From positions 5,179,501-5,243,500 of the forward strand of contig NZ_CP062163.1 of NCBI RefSeq assembly GCF_014844095.1: a stretch of DNA of 64,000 bases, written 5' to 3'. The DNA is from Brevibacillus sp. JNUCC-41. GTDB taxonomy: Bacteria > Bacillota > Bacilli > Bacillales > DSM-1321. Shown in pieces: positions 19,553 through 29,349 of the stretch. The number at the start of each line of letters is the position of its first letter. Position 1 is the first letter of the stretch. Under the pieces are notes generated by a model. It was not told where the DNA came from. It did not search any database and saw only the letters and a program-made list of their open reading frames with translations. A program made the translations under genes and the position numbers.

Positions 19553-19999
19553 TTAATAAACCCACTCGCTTACAAGTTTAGAATACTCAACAATTTCTTC
19601 TTCTTTGAAGAATAAACCGATTTCACGTACAGCGCTTTCAGCTGAATCAGATCCGTGAATGATGTTTTTGCCGACAGTTACGGCAAAATCGCCACGAATT
19701 GTTGCTGCTGCTGCATCTTTAGGATTAGTCGCACCCATCATTTGACGTGCAGTAGCGATTACGTTTTCGCCTTCCCAAACCATTGCGAATACAGGACCTG
19801 AAGTAATGAAGTCCACTAATTCGCCAAAGAAAGGACGTTCTTTGTGCTCGCCATAATGTTGCTCGGCCAATTCTTGAGAAATCACCATTAATTTTGCTCC
19901 TGCAAGAAGGAAGCCTTTCTTTTCAAAACGGGAAACGATTTCACCGATTAGATTGCGTTGAACGCCGTCAGGCTTAACCATTAAAAATGTTCTTTCCAT
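19553..19999 (-). CDS. ndk: Nucleoside diphosphate kinase
   Basis: Transfers the gamma phosphate between nucleoside triphosphates and diphosphates through a phospho-histidine. The 148-aa product has the family hallmark: the catalytic histidine in NIIHGSDS, with [11 protein letters not shown] near the N-terminus. The start at MERTFLM follows TTAGGAGTGA. Expression probably comes from its own sigma-A promoter just upstream and ends at the strong terminator downstream. Confidence 0.97.
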   Translation of the reverse strand: MERTFLMVKPDGVQRNLIGEIVSRFEKKGFLLAGAKLMVISQELAEQHYGEHKERPFFGELVDFITSGPVFAMVWEGENVIATARQMMGATNPKDAAAATIRGDFAVTVGKNIIHGSDSAESAVREIGLFFKEEEIVEYSKLVSEWVY

Positions 20000-20057
20000 G
20001 AATGTCACTCCTAATATGTATCATTGTTATTTGCCTATATAAGGCAATACTTTTAGA

Positions 20058-20086
20058 ATATTACCATTGTTTGATGAGTTTCGCAA
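20058..20086 (-). promoter_or_regulatory. Candidate sigma-A promoter of ndk
   Basis: On the minus strand TTGCGA and TATAAT-like TAATAT are separated by exactly 17 nt, about 60 bp before the ndk start. Confidence 0.5.
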
Positions 20087-20095
20087 CTCCCATTA

Positions 20096-21058
20096 TCAAA
20101 ACTTTCTTTTTCCGATATTTTTCGCGATGTCCGATAGAGTTTTTCTAGCCTTAATGGCAGGAAGGCCTTTCAATTCAGTAAAAGCCTTTTCTAAATACAT
20201 ATCACTGATCCTCGCCGCCTGTTCAATGGCACCGGAAGTTTTTATCGCATTGATTATATGGGACATTTCGTCTTTTGGCGTATCTTCCCGAACTGTTTCG
20301 ATAAGCTTTTTTAACTTTGGATCTTCCATAGCAATCAAAACGGGCAAAGTGATATTACCTTGAATCAGATCACTGCCGGCTGGTTTCCCAAGCTCTTCTT
20401 CCGAAGCCGTAAAATCCAATATATCATCGGTTATTTGATAGGACATACCGACATAATATCCGAATTTAAATAGCTTTTGATGGACCCTTTCTTCAACACC
20501 TGCTGAAATGGCTCCCAACTGGCAGCTGGATGCTATGAGCAATGCCGTTTTCCGTTTGATCCTTCTAAAGTATATCCGCCAATTCTGTTCGAAATTGTAC
20601 TTATCTTTTATTTGTTCAATTTCCCCTAGACATAGTTCAACCATAGTATCAGCGAGAATTTGATGCGCAAGCGGAGACTCGATAACCGCCATCATTTCCA
20701 GTGCACGAGCAAAAATGAAGTCGCCTGTGTACATGGCGACACGATTATCCCATTTTGACTTAATGGTAGCCGATCCCCTGCGTAAATCCGCATCATCCAC
20801 AACATCATCATGTACAAGGGAGGCCGTATGGATGAGTTCCAAAGTCGCTGCGACATGTTTTACGACATGAATATCATAGTTGCCAAACTTCGCACCCAAT
20901 AGGACGAATACCGGACGGATCCGTTTTCCACCGGATTGCAGTAAATGCAGGGAAGCTTCCCTTAAAACCGTGGAATCCGCTTCAATTGCGGCTTCCAGCT
21001 CTTTTTCTATTAGTTGCAAATCTGCATTCAAAAATGAATACATCATTTTAAATTTCAT
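20096..21058 (-). CDS. hepT: Heptaprenyl diphosphate synthase component II
   Basis: The catalytic subunit of the two-part synthase that makes the C35 side chain of menaquinone-7. Both aspartate-rich motifs of trans-prenyltransferases are present: DDVVDDADLRRG (first) and TDDILDF (second), with GGKRIRP near the N-terminus. The start at MKFKMMYSFLN follows GGGTGG and gives 320 aa. A GTG three codons upstream is part of the ribosome site. It needs HepS, encoded two genes upstream. Confidence 0.95.
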   Translation of the reverse strand: MKFKMMYSFLNADLQLIEKELEAAIEADSTVLREASLHLLQSGGKRIRPVFVLLGAKFGNYDIHVVKHVAATLELIHTASLVHDDVVDDADLRRGSATIKSKWDNRVAMYTGDFIFARALEMMAVIESPLAHQILADTMVELCLGEIEQIKDKYNFEQNWRIYFRRIKRKTALLIASSCQLGAISAGVEERVHQKLFKFGYYVGMSYQITDDILDFTASEEELGKPAGSDLIQGNITLPVLIAMEDPKLKKLIETVREDTPKDEMSHIINAIKTSGAIEQAARISDMYLEKAFTELKGLPAIKARKTLSDIAKNIGKRKF

Positions 21059-21092
21059 ACATTCCACCCAGCTTTGTCCATTGCTATTCTGT

Positions 21093-21803
21093 TTATTTTG
21101 AAGGCTTGTACCCGAAATGTGTTGCTGCTACCCCACCGAAATGGGCCTTATAACTGACATTTTCCATTCCTGCCTGCTTAAACATGTTTTCAAGCTTTTT
21201 CATGCCTGGGAAATCCCGGGCTGATTCCTGCAGCCATGAGTATTCACTATAGCTTTTTGCGAATAATTTGCCGAACATGGGCATAATGAAACGGAAATAA
21301 AAATAATAGCCCTGTTTAAAGCCTAGCATCGTTGGCTGTGATGTATCCAGGCAAACGACCATTCCACCCGGCTTGGCTACACGGTTTAACTCTTTAAGCA
21401 CTTGCATGTAATCAGGGACATTCCGCAGCCCGAAACCGATCGTGACATAGTCAAAGCTATTATCCTCAAAAGGAAGCTCCATTGCATTCCCATGCATTAA
21501 GGAGACTTGATCTAGATTGAGTTCGTTCACCTTTTGTTCGCCGATTTTCAGCATGTTCTTACTAAAATCCAGACCAACAACCTTTCCTTCTGGTCCTACT
21601 TCATTAGCAAGGGCAATGGTCCAGTCCGCTGTTCCACAGCATACATCCAGTGCATGGGCGCCTTTTGGGACATTCATGATGGCCATTGTAGCCTTACGCC
21701 ATTTAAGATGCTGTTTAAAGCTGATGAGGGAATTCATCTTGTCATAATTTCCGTAGATCTTTTCAAAGACATGATGAACTTTTTGCTCTTTAGACTGCTC
21801 CAT
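21093..21803 (-). CDS. menG: Demethylmenaquinone methyltransferase
   Basis: SAM-dependent C-methylation of demethylmenaquinone, the last step of menaquinone synthesis (UbiE/MenG family). The 236-aa protein has the SAM loop [11 protein letters not shown] (about 49-59). FGLRNVPD and a C-terminal family block ([12 protein letters not shown]) follow. The hepS-menG-hepT order couples side-chain synthesis with ring methylation, as in other Bacillus. The next gene starts within 35 bp. Confidence 0.96.
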   Translation of the reverse strand: MEQSKEQKVHHVFEKIYGNYDKMNSLISFKQHLKWRKATMAIMNVPKGAHALDVCCGTADWTIALANEVGPEGKVVGLDFSKNMLKIGEQKVNELNLDQVSLMHGNAMELPFEDNSFDYVTIGFGLRNVPDYMQVLKELNRVAKPGGMVVCLDTSQPTMLGFKQGYYFYFRFIMPMFGKLFAKSYSEYSWLQESARDFPGMKKLENMFKQAGMENVSYKAHFGGVAATHFGYKPSK

Positions 21804-21806
21804 GTT

Positions 21807-22637
21807 TCACCCTTCTTTCACATATGAATTTGCTATACTCTCTGATTGTTCCAAGATGGCCTTCACTCTTTCCAGTAGCTCATCATCCAACTTTGCAAGC
21901 TTCCGCAACGAGCGCTCTACGGATTGCCTGGCATCCCACAGGCACTTGTCGAATTGGCTGCGTATCTGTTCTTCTTTTCCCGAAATGGGTACTTCCCCAC
22001 CAATCGAGTCATCAAAAGGCATTTCCCTTAGGACATCAAAAACGATCGATTGACCCGACTTCATATAACTGCTCTTCTCAACATGCAACCGTTTTAAAAG
22101 CAACAGATCTTCCGATAGTTCCATCCAGGCAGGTTCACTATAGTAATCCCCCAGCTTATGAATCAGCGAAGCCTCGATCGCTTTTATCGTCATTAAAAGC
22201 GTTGGTACATCATTAATGGAACCTTGTTGGTAAAGGATGATTTTATTATCATTTATTTTTTTTATCGCGCTTGAAAGTATACGGATCATGTCAACATTAC
22301 CTACACTGGCAAGCCCTTGATAATATAAGCCGCTATAGTAATCTCCGGCAAGCACTTGCAATTGACGATTTTTCAATACTTCTGGCGACTCGATTCCTTC
22401 ACCCGAATTCGAGACGATCTCATGTGTATCCAGAGCTATTTGCACTAACATGGTTGAAATGATATATTGATTCCGTTTTTCGCTTGTAACGTCCAAATCG
22501 TTAAACAATCCCCAAAGCAATATCAGTTTATCTTCGTCCAAGCTTGGCTTTTGTATATACTTCAATAAATATGGATGTTGAGCTTTCGTTTCTATTAATC
22601 GTTTTAATTGCCTTATGTCGTCCGTTATGTTTAACAA
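21807..22637 (-). CDS. hepS: Heptaprenyl diphosphate synthase component I
   Basis: The small regulatory subunit of heptaprenyl diphosphate synthase. It is largely alpha-helical, 276 aa, and carries the HepS-type LAGDYYSGLYY motif without aspartate-rich catalytic motifs. The start codon is TTG, supported by AAGGGTGAT at 5-6 nt and by the lack of another start at the right place. It precedes menG with a 3-bp gap. Sequence identity in this subunit is usually low, and synteny makes the assignment secure. Confidence 0.93.
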   Translation of the reverse strand: MLNITDDIRQLKRLIETKAQHPYLLKYIQKPSLDEDKLILLWGLFNDLDVTSEKRNQYIISTMLVQIALDTHEIVSNSGEGIESPEVLKNRQLQVLAGDYYSGLYYQGLASVGNVDMIRILSSAIKKINDNKIILYQQGSINDVPTLLMTIKAIEASLIHKLGDYYSEPAWMELSEDLLLLKRLHVEKSSYMKSGQSIVFDVLREMPFDDSIGGEVPISGKEEQIRSQFDKCLWDARQSVERSLRKLAKLDDELLERVKAILEQSESIANSYVKEG

Positions 22638-22884
22638 TTGAGATCACCCTTGCATCCCCGAAAGATAATTTTTTTCATACATATTGGTTTCTGTCTGTGT
22701 CAAATACACATTATTATACCATAAAAACAATCAGATGAAATGGTCAACGTTTATAAAATGAAACTTCCAAAAATAAGGAAACCATTGTCTTTTGCTCTTC
22801 AAAAAAATGGATGCGGGAAATTTACAGCTTGTTAAACCCATATCAGATGATTGATTTACTAATTAACCAGGCATTGAGACGCTA

Positions 22885-23133
22885 TCATTTGTCAGGAGAA
22901 TTCTTTTTGGAATCACTTTCTATCTCTCCGAATGGAGTATAGACCTTTGCATGGCCCCTGATTTTAATTGCCGAGGTATGCTCGGTGAATTGGGCGATCA
23001 TCACCTCTCCCGAGTCAAGCTTTTCGGAGTGATGAAACTTGGTGTCCGTTCCCCTTGTCAACCCGATGACATTCACGCTATCCTCAATGGCTTTGATTAC
23101 GACAAAATCATTCAGAATCTTTTTTTCATTCAT
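22885..23133 (-). CDS. mtrB: trp RNA-binding attenuation protein TRAP (MtrB)
   Basis: An 11-mer RNA-binding protein that, with tryptophan bound, wraps GAG/UAG repeats in trp leader RNA. The core ([20 protein letters not shown], then [10 protein letters not shown] and HTSAIKIRG) is very close to the B. subtilis protein, including the RNA-contacting Lys/Lys/Arg positions (K38, K57, R59). The product is 82 aa, a little longer at the charged C-terminus. The start follows GGGGGCAGG. It lies 19 bp after folE. The trp biosynthetic genes are not in this window, so its target must be elsewhere. Confidence 0.95.
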   Translation of the reverse strand: MNEKKILNDFVVIKAIEDSVNVIGLTRGTDTKFHHSEKLDSGEVMIAQFTEHTSAIKIRGHAKVYTPFGEIESDSKKNSPDK

Positions 23134-23152
23134 TTTTCCTGCCCCCATGTTC

Positions 23153-23719
23153 TTAGTCTTTAATGAATGCCAGCACTTCAGCTCTAGTACGGTGATCCTT
23201 CGCAAACGTTCCCCTTACAGCTGAAGTCACTGTTTTAGATCCGGGTTTTTTTACACCGCGCATGGTCATGCACATATGTTCAGCCTCTACTACAACCATT
23301 ACACCATGTGGCTCGAGCTTTTCCATTATCGAGTCAGCAACTGTAGAAGTGATGCGCTCTTGAAGTTGCGGACGCTTCGATACAGCCTCAACCGCCCGTG
23401 CCAATTTACTTAGGCCAGTCACTTTTCCGTTTTTCGGAATATATGCTACATGGGCTTTCCCGTAAAAAGGGACTAAATGATGTTCACATACTGAGTAAAA
23501 CGGAATATCCTTTACAAGTACGAGTTCTTCATGGTCCTCCCCAAAAACAGTATCGAAATATTCCTTTGGATCCTGATTAAGTCCAGAAAAAATTTCTTCA
23601 TACATTCTGGCTACACGGCTAGGAGTATCCAGCAGTCCTTCCCTCGTTGGGTCTTCCCCTACAGCTTCAAGAAGCATTTTAACCGCTTCTTCTAATTTGG
23701 CATGATCAACATTAGCCAT
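23153..23719 (-). CDS. folE: GTP cyclohydrolase I
   Basis: First enzyme of folate synthesis, converting GTP to dihydroneopterin triphosphate; named mtrA in older B. subtilis work. The 188-aa protein has the zinc and active-site motifs CEHHLVPF and the later CMTMRGV, with [12 protein letters not shown]-like sequence between. AGGAGGT precedes the start. It forms a two-gene unit with mtrB, the same arrangement as in B. subtilis. Confidence 0.97.
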   Translation of the reverse strand: MANVDHAKLEEAVKMLLEAVGEDPTREGLLDTPSRVARMYEEIFSGLNQDPKEYFDTVFGEDHEELVLVKDIPFYSVCEHHLVPFYGKAHVAYIPKNGKVTGLSKLARAVEAVSKRPQLQERITSTVADSIMEKLEPHGVMVVVEAEHMCMTMRGVKKPGSKTVTSAVRGTFAKDHRTRAEVLAFIKD

Positions 23720-23961
23720 TGTTTGTACCTCCTAAAAAATCAATAATATTATGTATTCAGATAAAAAATCCAAGGCGTTGCACCCGGATATCCATAATTA
23801 CGATTATTAAAGCGACCCGTTCCCCCATACACTGACACCCTTTAAAGGCAGTTTCGTCGGAAGCGGTATTCTGATGGTCATTTCCTTGTGGCGGATTTAC
23901 CATCTGTTAGCGTTTCAAAAATATTCACTGTCTTTTATATTATCACAGATGGAAATTAAGA

Positions 23962-24000
23962 AGCAAAAAAAGGACCGCGTTTTCACGCGGCCCTTTTCGG
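23962..24000 (-). terminator. Terminator of hbs
   Basis: The hairpin AAGGaCCGCG/CGCGGcCCTT with flanking A- and T-tracts lies about 25 bp after the hbs stop. The rest of the approximately 300 bp between hbs and folE shows no gene. Confidence 0.9.
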
Positions 24001-24026
24001 TTAAGCACCCGTATGTAATGGTAGAA

Positions 24027-24299
24027 TTACTTCACTGCATCTTTCAGCGCTTTACCGGGTTTGAAAGCTGGCACTTTACTAGCTGCAATTTCGATTTCGT
24101 CACCAGTTTGTGGGTTACGGCCTTTACGAGCCGCACGTTCACGAACTTCAAAGTTACCAAAACCAATCAATTGGACTTTATCACCGTTTTTTAGAGCTTC
24201 TAAGATTGTATCAAAAACAGCATCAACAGCTTTTGTAGCGTCTTTCTTAGAAATTTCAGTTGCTGTAACAACTTCATTAATTAATTCTGTTTTGTTCAT
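24027..24299 (-). CDS. hbs: DNA-binding protein HU
   Basis: The histone-like HU protein, 90 aa, that compacts and bends DNA as a dimer. The sequence begins [10 protein letters not shown] and has the HU signature [21 protein letters not shown], in which the arms carry the DNA-intercalating proline. GGGAGGAGGTGA precedes the ATG, so upstream in-frame starts are rejected. It is monocistronic, with its own promoter upstream and a terminator downstream. Confidence 0.98.
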   Translation of the reverse strand: MNKTELINEVVTATEISKKDATKAVDAVFDTILEALKNGDKVQLIGFGNFEVRERAARKGRNPQTGDEIEIAASKVPAFKPGKALKDAVK

Positions 24300-24501
24300 G
24301 CCATTCACCTCCTCCCAAAAGGGATCTTTATAAAAAATCATTATTACAACACTATAATAGTGATTTGATATTAGTTTCGGTCAAAAAAATTTTCATTCCC
24401 TGGCAATCATGAATTACCAAGCCCGAATAATTTCCAAATAATTCATCCAGAAACCTATAAATAGGTTGAAATCGCTGTTATAACGCGTTTTCTGTATGTA
24501 G

Positions 24502-24529
24502 ATTATCACAAATCCTATTAGCTTAGCAA
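24502..24529 (-). promoter_or_regulatory. Candidate sigma-A promoter of hbs
   Basis: On the minus strand TTGCTA is followed after 16 nt by an extended -10, TGTGATAAT, about 200 bp upstream of the hbs start. B. subtilis hbs also has promoters well upstream. This is an inference. Confidence 0.4.
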
Positions 24530-24756
24530 GGGAATTCAAAAAATAATGGGAATCTTTTCATTAATAATTGTATATATTATAAATTTTGTCTTTCGCTATT
24601 CATCATTTCCCTTTTTTATAGAAATTAAACTTATTATATTGCTGAAAATCGCTTAACCACAGGGTTTTTTAAGATTATACTAAATAACGGCAGATCATTT
24701 CAAATATTAGCATTCATAAATGATATTTTTTCTGCGATCCTGCCGTTCATCCCATG

Positions 24757-24792
24757 CAAAAAGACCAATCCATAAATGGAGTTGGTCCAGCT
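24757..24792 (-). terminator. Terminator of spoIVA
   Basis: The hairpin GACCAActCCAT/ATGGatTGGTC is followed by TTTTT on the minus strand, 13 bp after the spoIVA stop. Confidence 0.8.
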
Positions 24793-24804
24793 TTTAAACG
24801 TTTT

Positions 24805-26283
24805 CTATAAGATGATGGCAATCAATCCCCCACTGCCCTCATTAATGATCCTCTCCAGTGTTTCTTTCAATTTATAGCGAGCATTGTCTGGCATCATCGC
24901 TAATTTCACTTGTATGCCTTCCCTTACATAAGAACTTAGGCTTCTCCCAAAAATATCGGAGTTCCAAATGGAAAGTGGATTGTCTTCGAAATCCTGCATC
25001 AGATACCGGACTAATTCCTCACTTTGCTTTTCCGTACCGATGATTGGCGAGAACTCGGATTCGACATCGACCTTGATCATATGGATGGAAGGAGCTACGG
25101 CTTTTAGCCTGACACCGAACCTGGCTCCCTGACGGATGATTTCCGGTTCATCAAGACTCATATCGTTAAGGGATGGGGCTGCAACACCATATCCAGTTTG
25201 TTTGACCATTCTTAATGCATCGGCCACCTGATCATATTCTGCTTTAGCATACGCAAAGTCCTGCATCAATGATAACAGATGATCCTTGCCCCGGATCTCT
25301 TCACCGACAATTTCCTTCAAGATATCATCATAGAGTTCATCAGGGGCGTATAGGTCTATTTCTGCAACACCCTGACCCATCTCAATGCCTGCAAGCGCGG
25401 CACGGTCAATGAACTCGAATTCATTGAAATGACCGACTACACGATCCACATCCCTCAGGCGTTTAATGTCCTTGACGGTCTCTTTAACCGCTTCCTGGTA
25501 ACTTTCCCTCAACCAATGATCCTCGCGCAGAACCATTACCCAGCTCGGGAGATTAACATTGACCTCAAGGACAGGAAACTCGTACAGGGCCTCGCGCAGT
25601 ACGCTATAAACATCCGATTCCCGCATTCCTTCGACACTCATGGCCAATACAGGGATATCATACTTTTCCTGCAGGGATTCCTTCAGTGCTACCGTATTCG
25701 GGTGGTGGGGCTGAACGGAATTGACAATCATGATAAAAGGTTTGCCAACCTCCTTCAATTCTTCGACAACCCTTTCCTCGGCCTCTAAATAATCACTTCG
25801 CGGAATTTCTCCTATCGATCCATCCGTCGTAACGACTACACCTAATGTGGAATGATCCTGAATTACTTTGCGAGTACCGATCTCAGCCGCTTCATTGAAC
25901 GGAATCGGTTCTTCATACCAAGGCGTGTGAATCATGCGGGGACCATTTTCATCTTCATACCCTTTAGCCCCTGGTATTGTATAACCGACACAATCGACTA
26001 AACGGATGTTCACGTCGAGGCCTTCAGCTACTTGAATCGATGCTGCCTGATTCGGTACGAATTTTGGTTCCGTCGTCATGATAGTCTTTCCGGCTGCACT
26101 TTGAGGCAATTCATCCTGTGCCCTGGCACGGTCCGCTTCTGACGGTATATTCGGAATGACGACTAGCTCCATGAATTTTTTAATAAATGTGGATTTCCCA
26201 GTCCTGACGGCACCGACCACCCCCAAGTATATATCGCCACCGGTCCGTTCAGCTATATCTTTAAAAATATCTACCTTTTCCAA
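24805..26283 (-). CDS. spoIVA: Spore coat morphogenetic ATPase SpoIVA
   Basis: The cytoskeletal ATPase that polymerises on the forespore surface and forms the base of the spore coat. The 492-aa length is the same as in B. subtilis. A Walker A motif GAVRTGKST lies at residues 24-32. The C-terminal tail GGLIAIIL is the hydrophobic end that docks to the SpoVM-decorated membrane. The start codon is TTG with GGAGGGG upstream. A sigma-E-like promoter overlapped by a palindrome lies about 70-100 bp before the start. Confidence 0.97.
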   Translation of the reverse strand: MEKVDIFKDIAERTGGDIYLGVVGAVRTGKSTFIKKFMELVVIPNIPSEADRARAQDELPQSAAGKTIMTTEPKFVPNQAASIQVAEGLDVNIRLVDCVGYTIPGAKGYEDENGPRMIHTPWYEEPIPFNEAAEIGTRKVIQDHSTLGVVVTTDGSIGEIPRSDYLEAEERVVEELKEVGKPFIMIVNSVQPHHPNTVALKESLQEKYDIPVLAMSVEGMRESDVYSVLREALYEFPVLEVNVNLPSWVMVLREDHWLRESYQEAVKETVKDIKRLRDVDRVVGHFNEFEFIDRAALAGIEMGQGVAEIDLYAPDELYDDILKEIVGEEIRGKDHLLSLMQDFAYAKAEYDQVADALRMVKQTGYGVAAPSLNDMSLDEPEIIRQGARFGVRLKAVAPSIHMIKVDVESEFSPIIGTEKQSEELVRYLMQDFEDNPLSIWNSDIFGRSLSSYVREGIQVKLAMMPDNARYKLKETLERIINEGSGGLIAIIL

Positions 26284-26336
26284 GGTATCCCCTCCCGAAT
26301 TAGAGTTTTGGGATTTCGTTTATCCATTTGCATTTA

Positions 26337-26380
26337 TTTAGGACATTATATATCTATGATGTTGTCCTAAAAATTTATTC
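26337..26380 (-). promoter_or_regulatory. Candidate sigma-E promoter of spoIVA with overlapping palindrome
   Basis: On the minus strand GAATAAA and CATAGATA are 15 nt apart, fitting sigma-E. The 9-bp inverted repeat TTTAGGACA/TGTCCTAAA places one arm in the promoter spacer and the other at the expected start point. The arms hold GGACA, the core of SpoIIID-type sites (consensus GGACAAG). Regulation is inferred. Confidence 0.45.
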
Positions 26381-26515
26381 CAATTATTTCCCTGGTTCAA
26401 TCCCTTCCTCCACCAGAAATTTTATATAAGGGTTGTTATTTTAAAAGTAAGATGAAATAAAGATAAATGAAATAACCCTTCCCCTACAATATATTTTGCA
26501 GAAGAAGGGTTATGC

Positions 26516-27241
26516 CTATTTTGTAAGAAATATTGGATTATTTGTTTTTCCATCAATTGTATATGGCAATGAATAGGCAGGGACGAACTCCGAACTCTGA
26601 ACCAGCAGTTTCCGGATATCTTCACCTGGCTTAATTTCCCCCTCATGCTTCTTCAATGCCTCAAGTAAATCCGGGGTATAATCAACAAAAATACTGCCTT
26701 GACCATCGACTACAAGATATAAGTCTTTTTGTGAAAATGGGCTCGTGACCGTCGGAGCTTCCTTCAGGCCCATTTTCTCATAATCAAGAGTGAAGACATT
26801 ATCTGATAACCTTTCCTTAAATGGCGGATATCCGTTGCTTTGCTGATAAGCAGTCAATCTCAAGGAAACATCCTGAATCTTCTGCGCCATCCTGACATCC
26901 AACAGCTTTACGGTCGGATCCTTTTCAACATTTACGAGGATGTATTGAAAGACGCCTCCCGATTCAAAGGCATTGTCTGGAGGTTCAGCCATATACCTCG
27001 GTGAAATCTTAGAAAATTTTATGACATATTTTTGATAAATCGGTGTTTCAGCTTCTTTTGTAACGATGGGCAGTATGCCGCCTTCATCTTTCTGAAATTG
27101 GTCCACTGCACTTTGGACTGATTGTATTTGCTCTTTATAAGGCAGTTGGTTTTGCATTTTTTGCTTTTCCGGATATAAGCAGCCAGATAATGATACAGAG
27201 ACGCATAATAAACATAATATTTTGAAAAAATTTCTCATCAT
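26516..27241 (-). CDS. yphF: Lipoprotein YphF
   Basis: A 241-aa exported lipoprotein. Its signal peptide ends in the lipobox LSGC with the modified cysteine at residue 21. The mature part is soluble, with no enzymatic motif that I recognise. The position between spoIVA and yphE identifies it as the YphF equivalent. GGTGAGGAG precedes the start; either of two consecutive ATGs could serve. Function is not known. Confidence 0.82.
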   Translation of the reverse strand: MMRNFFKILCLLCVSVSLSGCLYPEKQKMQNQLPYKEQIQSVQSAVDQFQKDEGGILPIVTKEAETPIYQKYVIKFSKISPRYMAEPPDNAFESGGVFQYILVNVEKDPTVKLLDVRMAQKIQDVSLRLTAYQQSNGYPPFKERLSDNVFTLDYEKMGLKEAPTVTSPFSQKDLYLVVDGQGSIFVDYTPDLLEALKKHEGEIKPGEDIRKLLVQSSEFVPAYSLPYTIDGKTNNPIFLTK

Positions 27242-27254
27242 TTCTCCTCACCTA

Positions 27255-27452
27255 TCAAGTGGTTGGCCCGCTAAGAACAACGATAAGGATGATCAAGCCG
27301 GCCAGAATCATAAGTATGTATGCGATAATTGCTGTCAAGACTCTCCAAAAACCTTTTAATTTATAGCGGCTTAAGTAGATTAGAAATATAGAGATAACCA
27401 TAAAGCCCATAGCTATAAAGGATATCCACATTTTTTGCAGAGCAGGTGTCAT
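27255..27452 (-). CDS. yphE: Small membrane protein YphE (DUF2768)
   Basis: A 65-aa protein with two membrane helices (about 8-26 and 36-58) joined by a basic loop, SRYKLKGFWR. It corresponds to B. subtilis YphE (DUF2768). I start it at MTPALQKMWISF because AGGAGTGA lies just upstream. A longer frame upstream has no ribosome site. It ends 13 bp before yphF, so the two are probably co-transcribed. Function is unknown. Confidence 0.82.
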   Translation of the reverse strand: MTPALQKMWISFIAMGFMVISIFLIYLSRYKLKGFWRVLTAIIAYILMILAGLIILIVVLSGPTT

Positions 27453-27633
27453 ATTTTCATCACTCCTTTTTCCAGAAATTATTATAACATACCAAATTAC
27501 GTTAAAGGAATTAAATCCTTGTCCAATCTGTGTAATTCTCGTTTTCATGACTCATTTTTCTTGAAAAAAATTTCTGAGGAGCAATTATAAAACAAAAATA
27601 TGTAAGTAATCCCCATACCCTCTCCCTCCAATT

Positions 27634-27664
27634 CAAAAAAAAACAGCCCTAAGGCTGTTTTTCT
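27634..27664 (-). terminator. Terminator of the putrescine aminotransferase gene
   Basis: AAAAACAGCC/GGCTGTTTTT with a 4-nt loop lies 12 bp after the stop codon. Confidence 0.9.
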
Positions 27665-27675
27665 GCTTACATAAA

Positions 27676-29085
<1,410 letters not shown>

Positions 29086-29152
29086 TTAATTAAGATTGCT
29101 TCTTTATGAAACTTTGATGCTTACCTCCCTTTTTTCTTATACCTATTAATCA

Positions 29153-29168
29153 AGCAAGAACCATGCCA
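29153..29168 (-). promoter_or_regulatory. Sigma-54 (-24/-12) promoter of patA
   Basis: The minus strand reads TGGCAT-GGTTC-TTGCT. The invariant GG and GC doublets are 10 nt apart, an almost ideal SigL/RpoN promoter. The predicted start point leaves a leader of about 95 nt before patA. The adjacent enhancer-binding regulator supports it. Confidence 0.8.
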
Positions 29169-29219
29169 AGTTAATTAACCAATAAAATCGCATTTCTTTT
29201 TGATAAATCCATCCGATTC

Positions 29220-29235
29220 TATGCAAATGTGCATA
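29220..29235. promoter_or_regulatory. Putative upstream activating site for the sigma-54 regulator
   Basis: TATGCA-AATG-TGCATA is an inverted repeat about 55 bp upstream of the -24 element. A half-site, TTTGCATAA, lies 15 bp further on. A TATGCA half-site also lies upstream of the permease promoter. Binding by the neighbouring regulator is inferred. Confidence 0.5.
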
Positions 29236-29302
29236 GCGTTATTTCACTTTGCATAATCATCTTGAAAATCATTAATAGCTCCCCTAATTCCGTCAATAAA
29301 AA

Positions 29303-29349
29303 TAAAAGCCGTTGACAAGTGATTGGCATCACTTGCAACGGCTTTTATT
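29303..29349 (-). terminator. Terminator of the sigma-54 regulator gene
   Basis: A hairpin with arms AAAAGCCGTTGacAAGTGAT/ATCACTTgCAACGGCTTTT and a 4-nt loop sits immediately after the stop codon. Confidence 0.9.

Larger units (their letters stand above)
24342..24804. other. Intergenic region spoIVA-hbs with nested inverted repeat
   Basis: About 460 bp with no gene called. It holds the spoIVA terminator, the hbs promoter and, at 24686-24747, a nested inverted repeat. The outer arms are AACGGCAG/CTGCCGTT and the inner arms ATCATTT/AAATGAT. The remainder is A/T rich and shows nothing I can identify. Confidence 0.5.
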
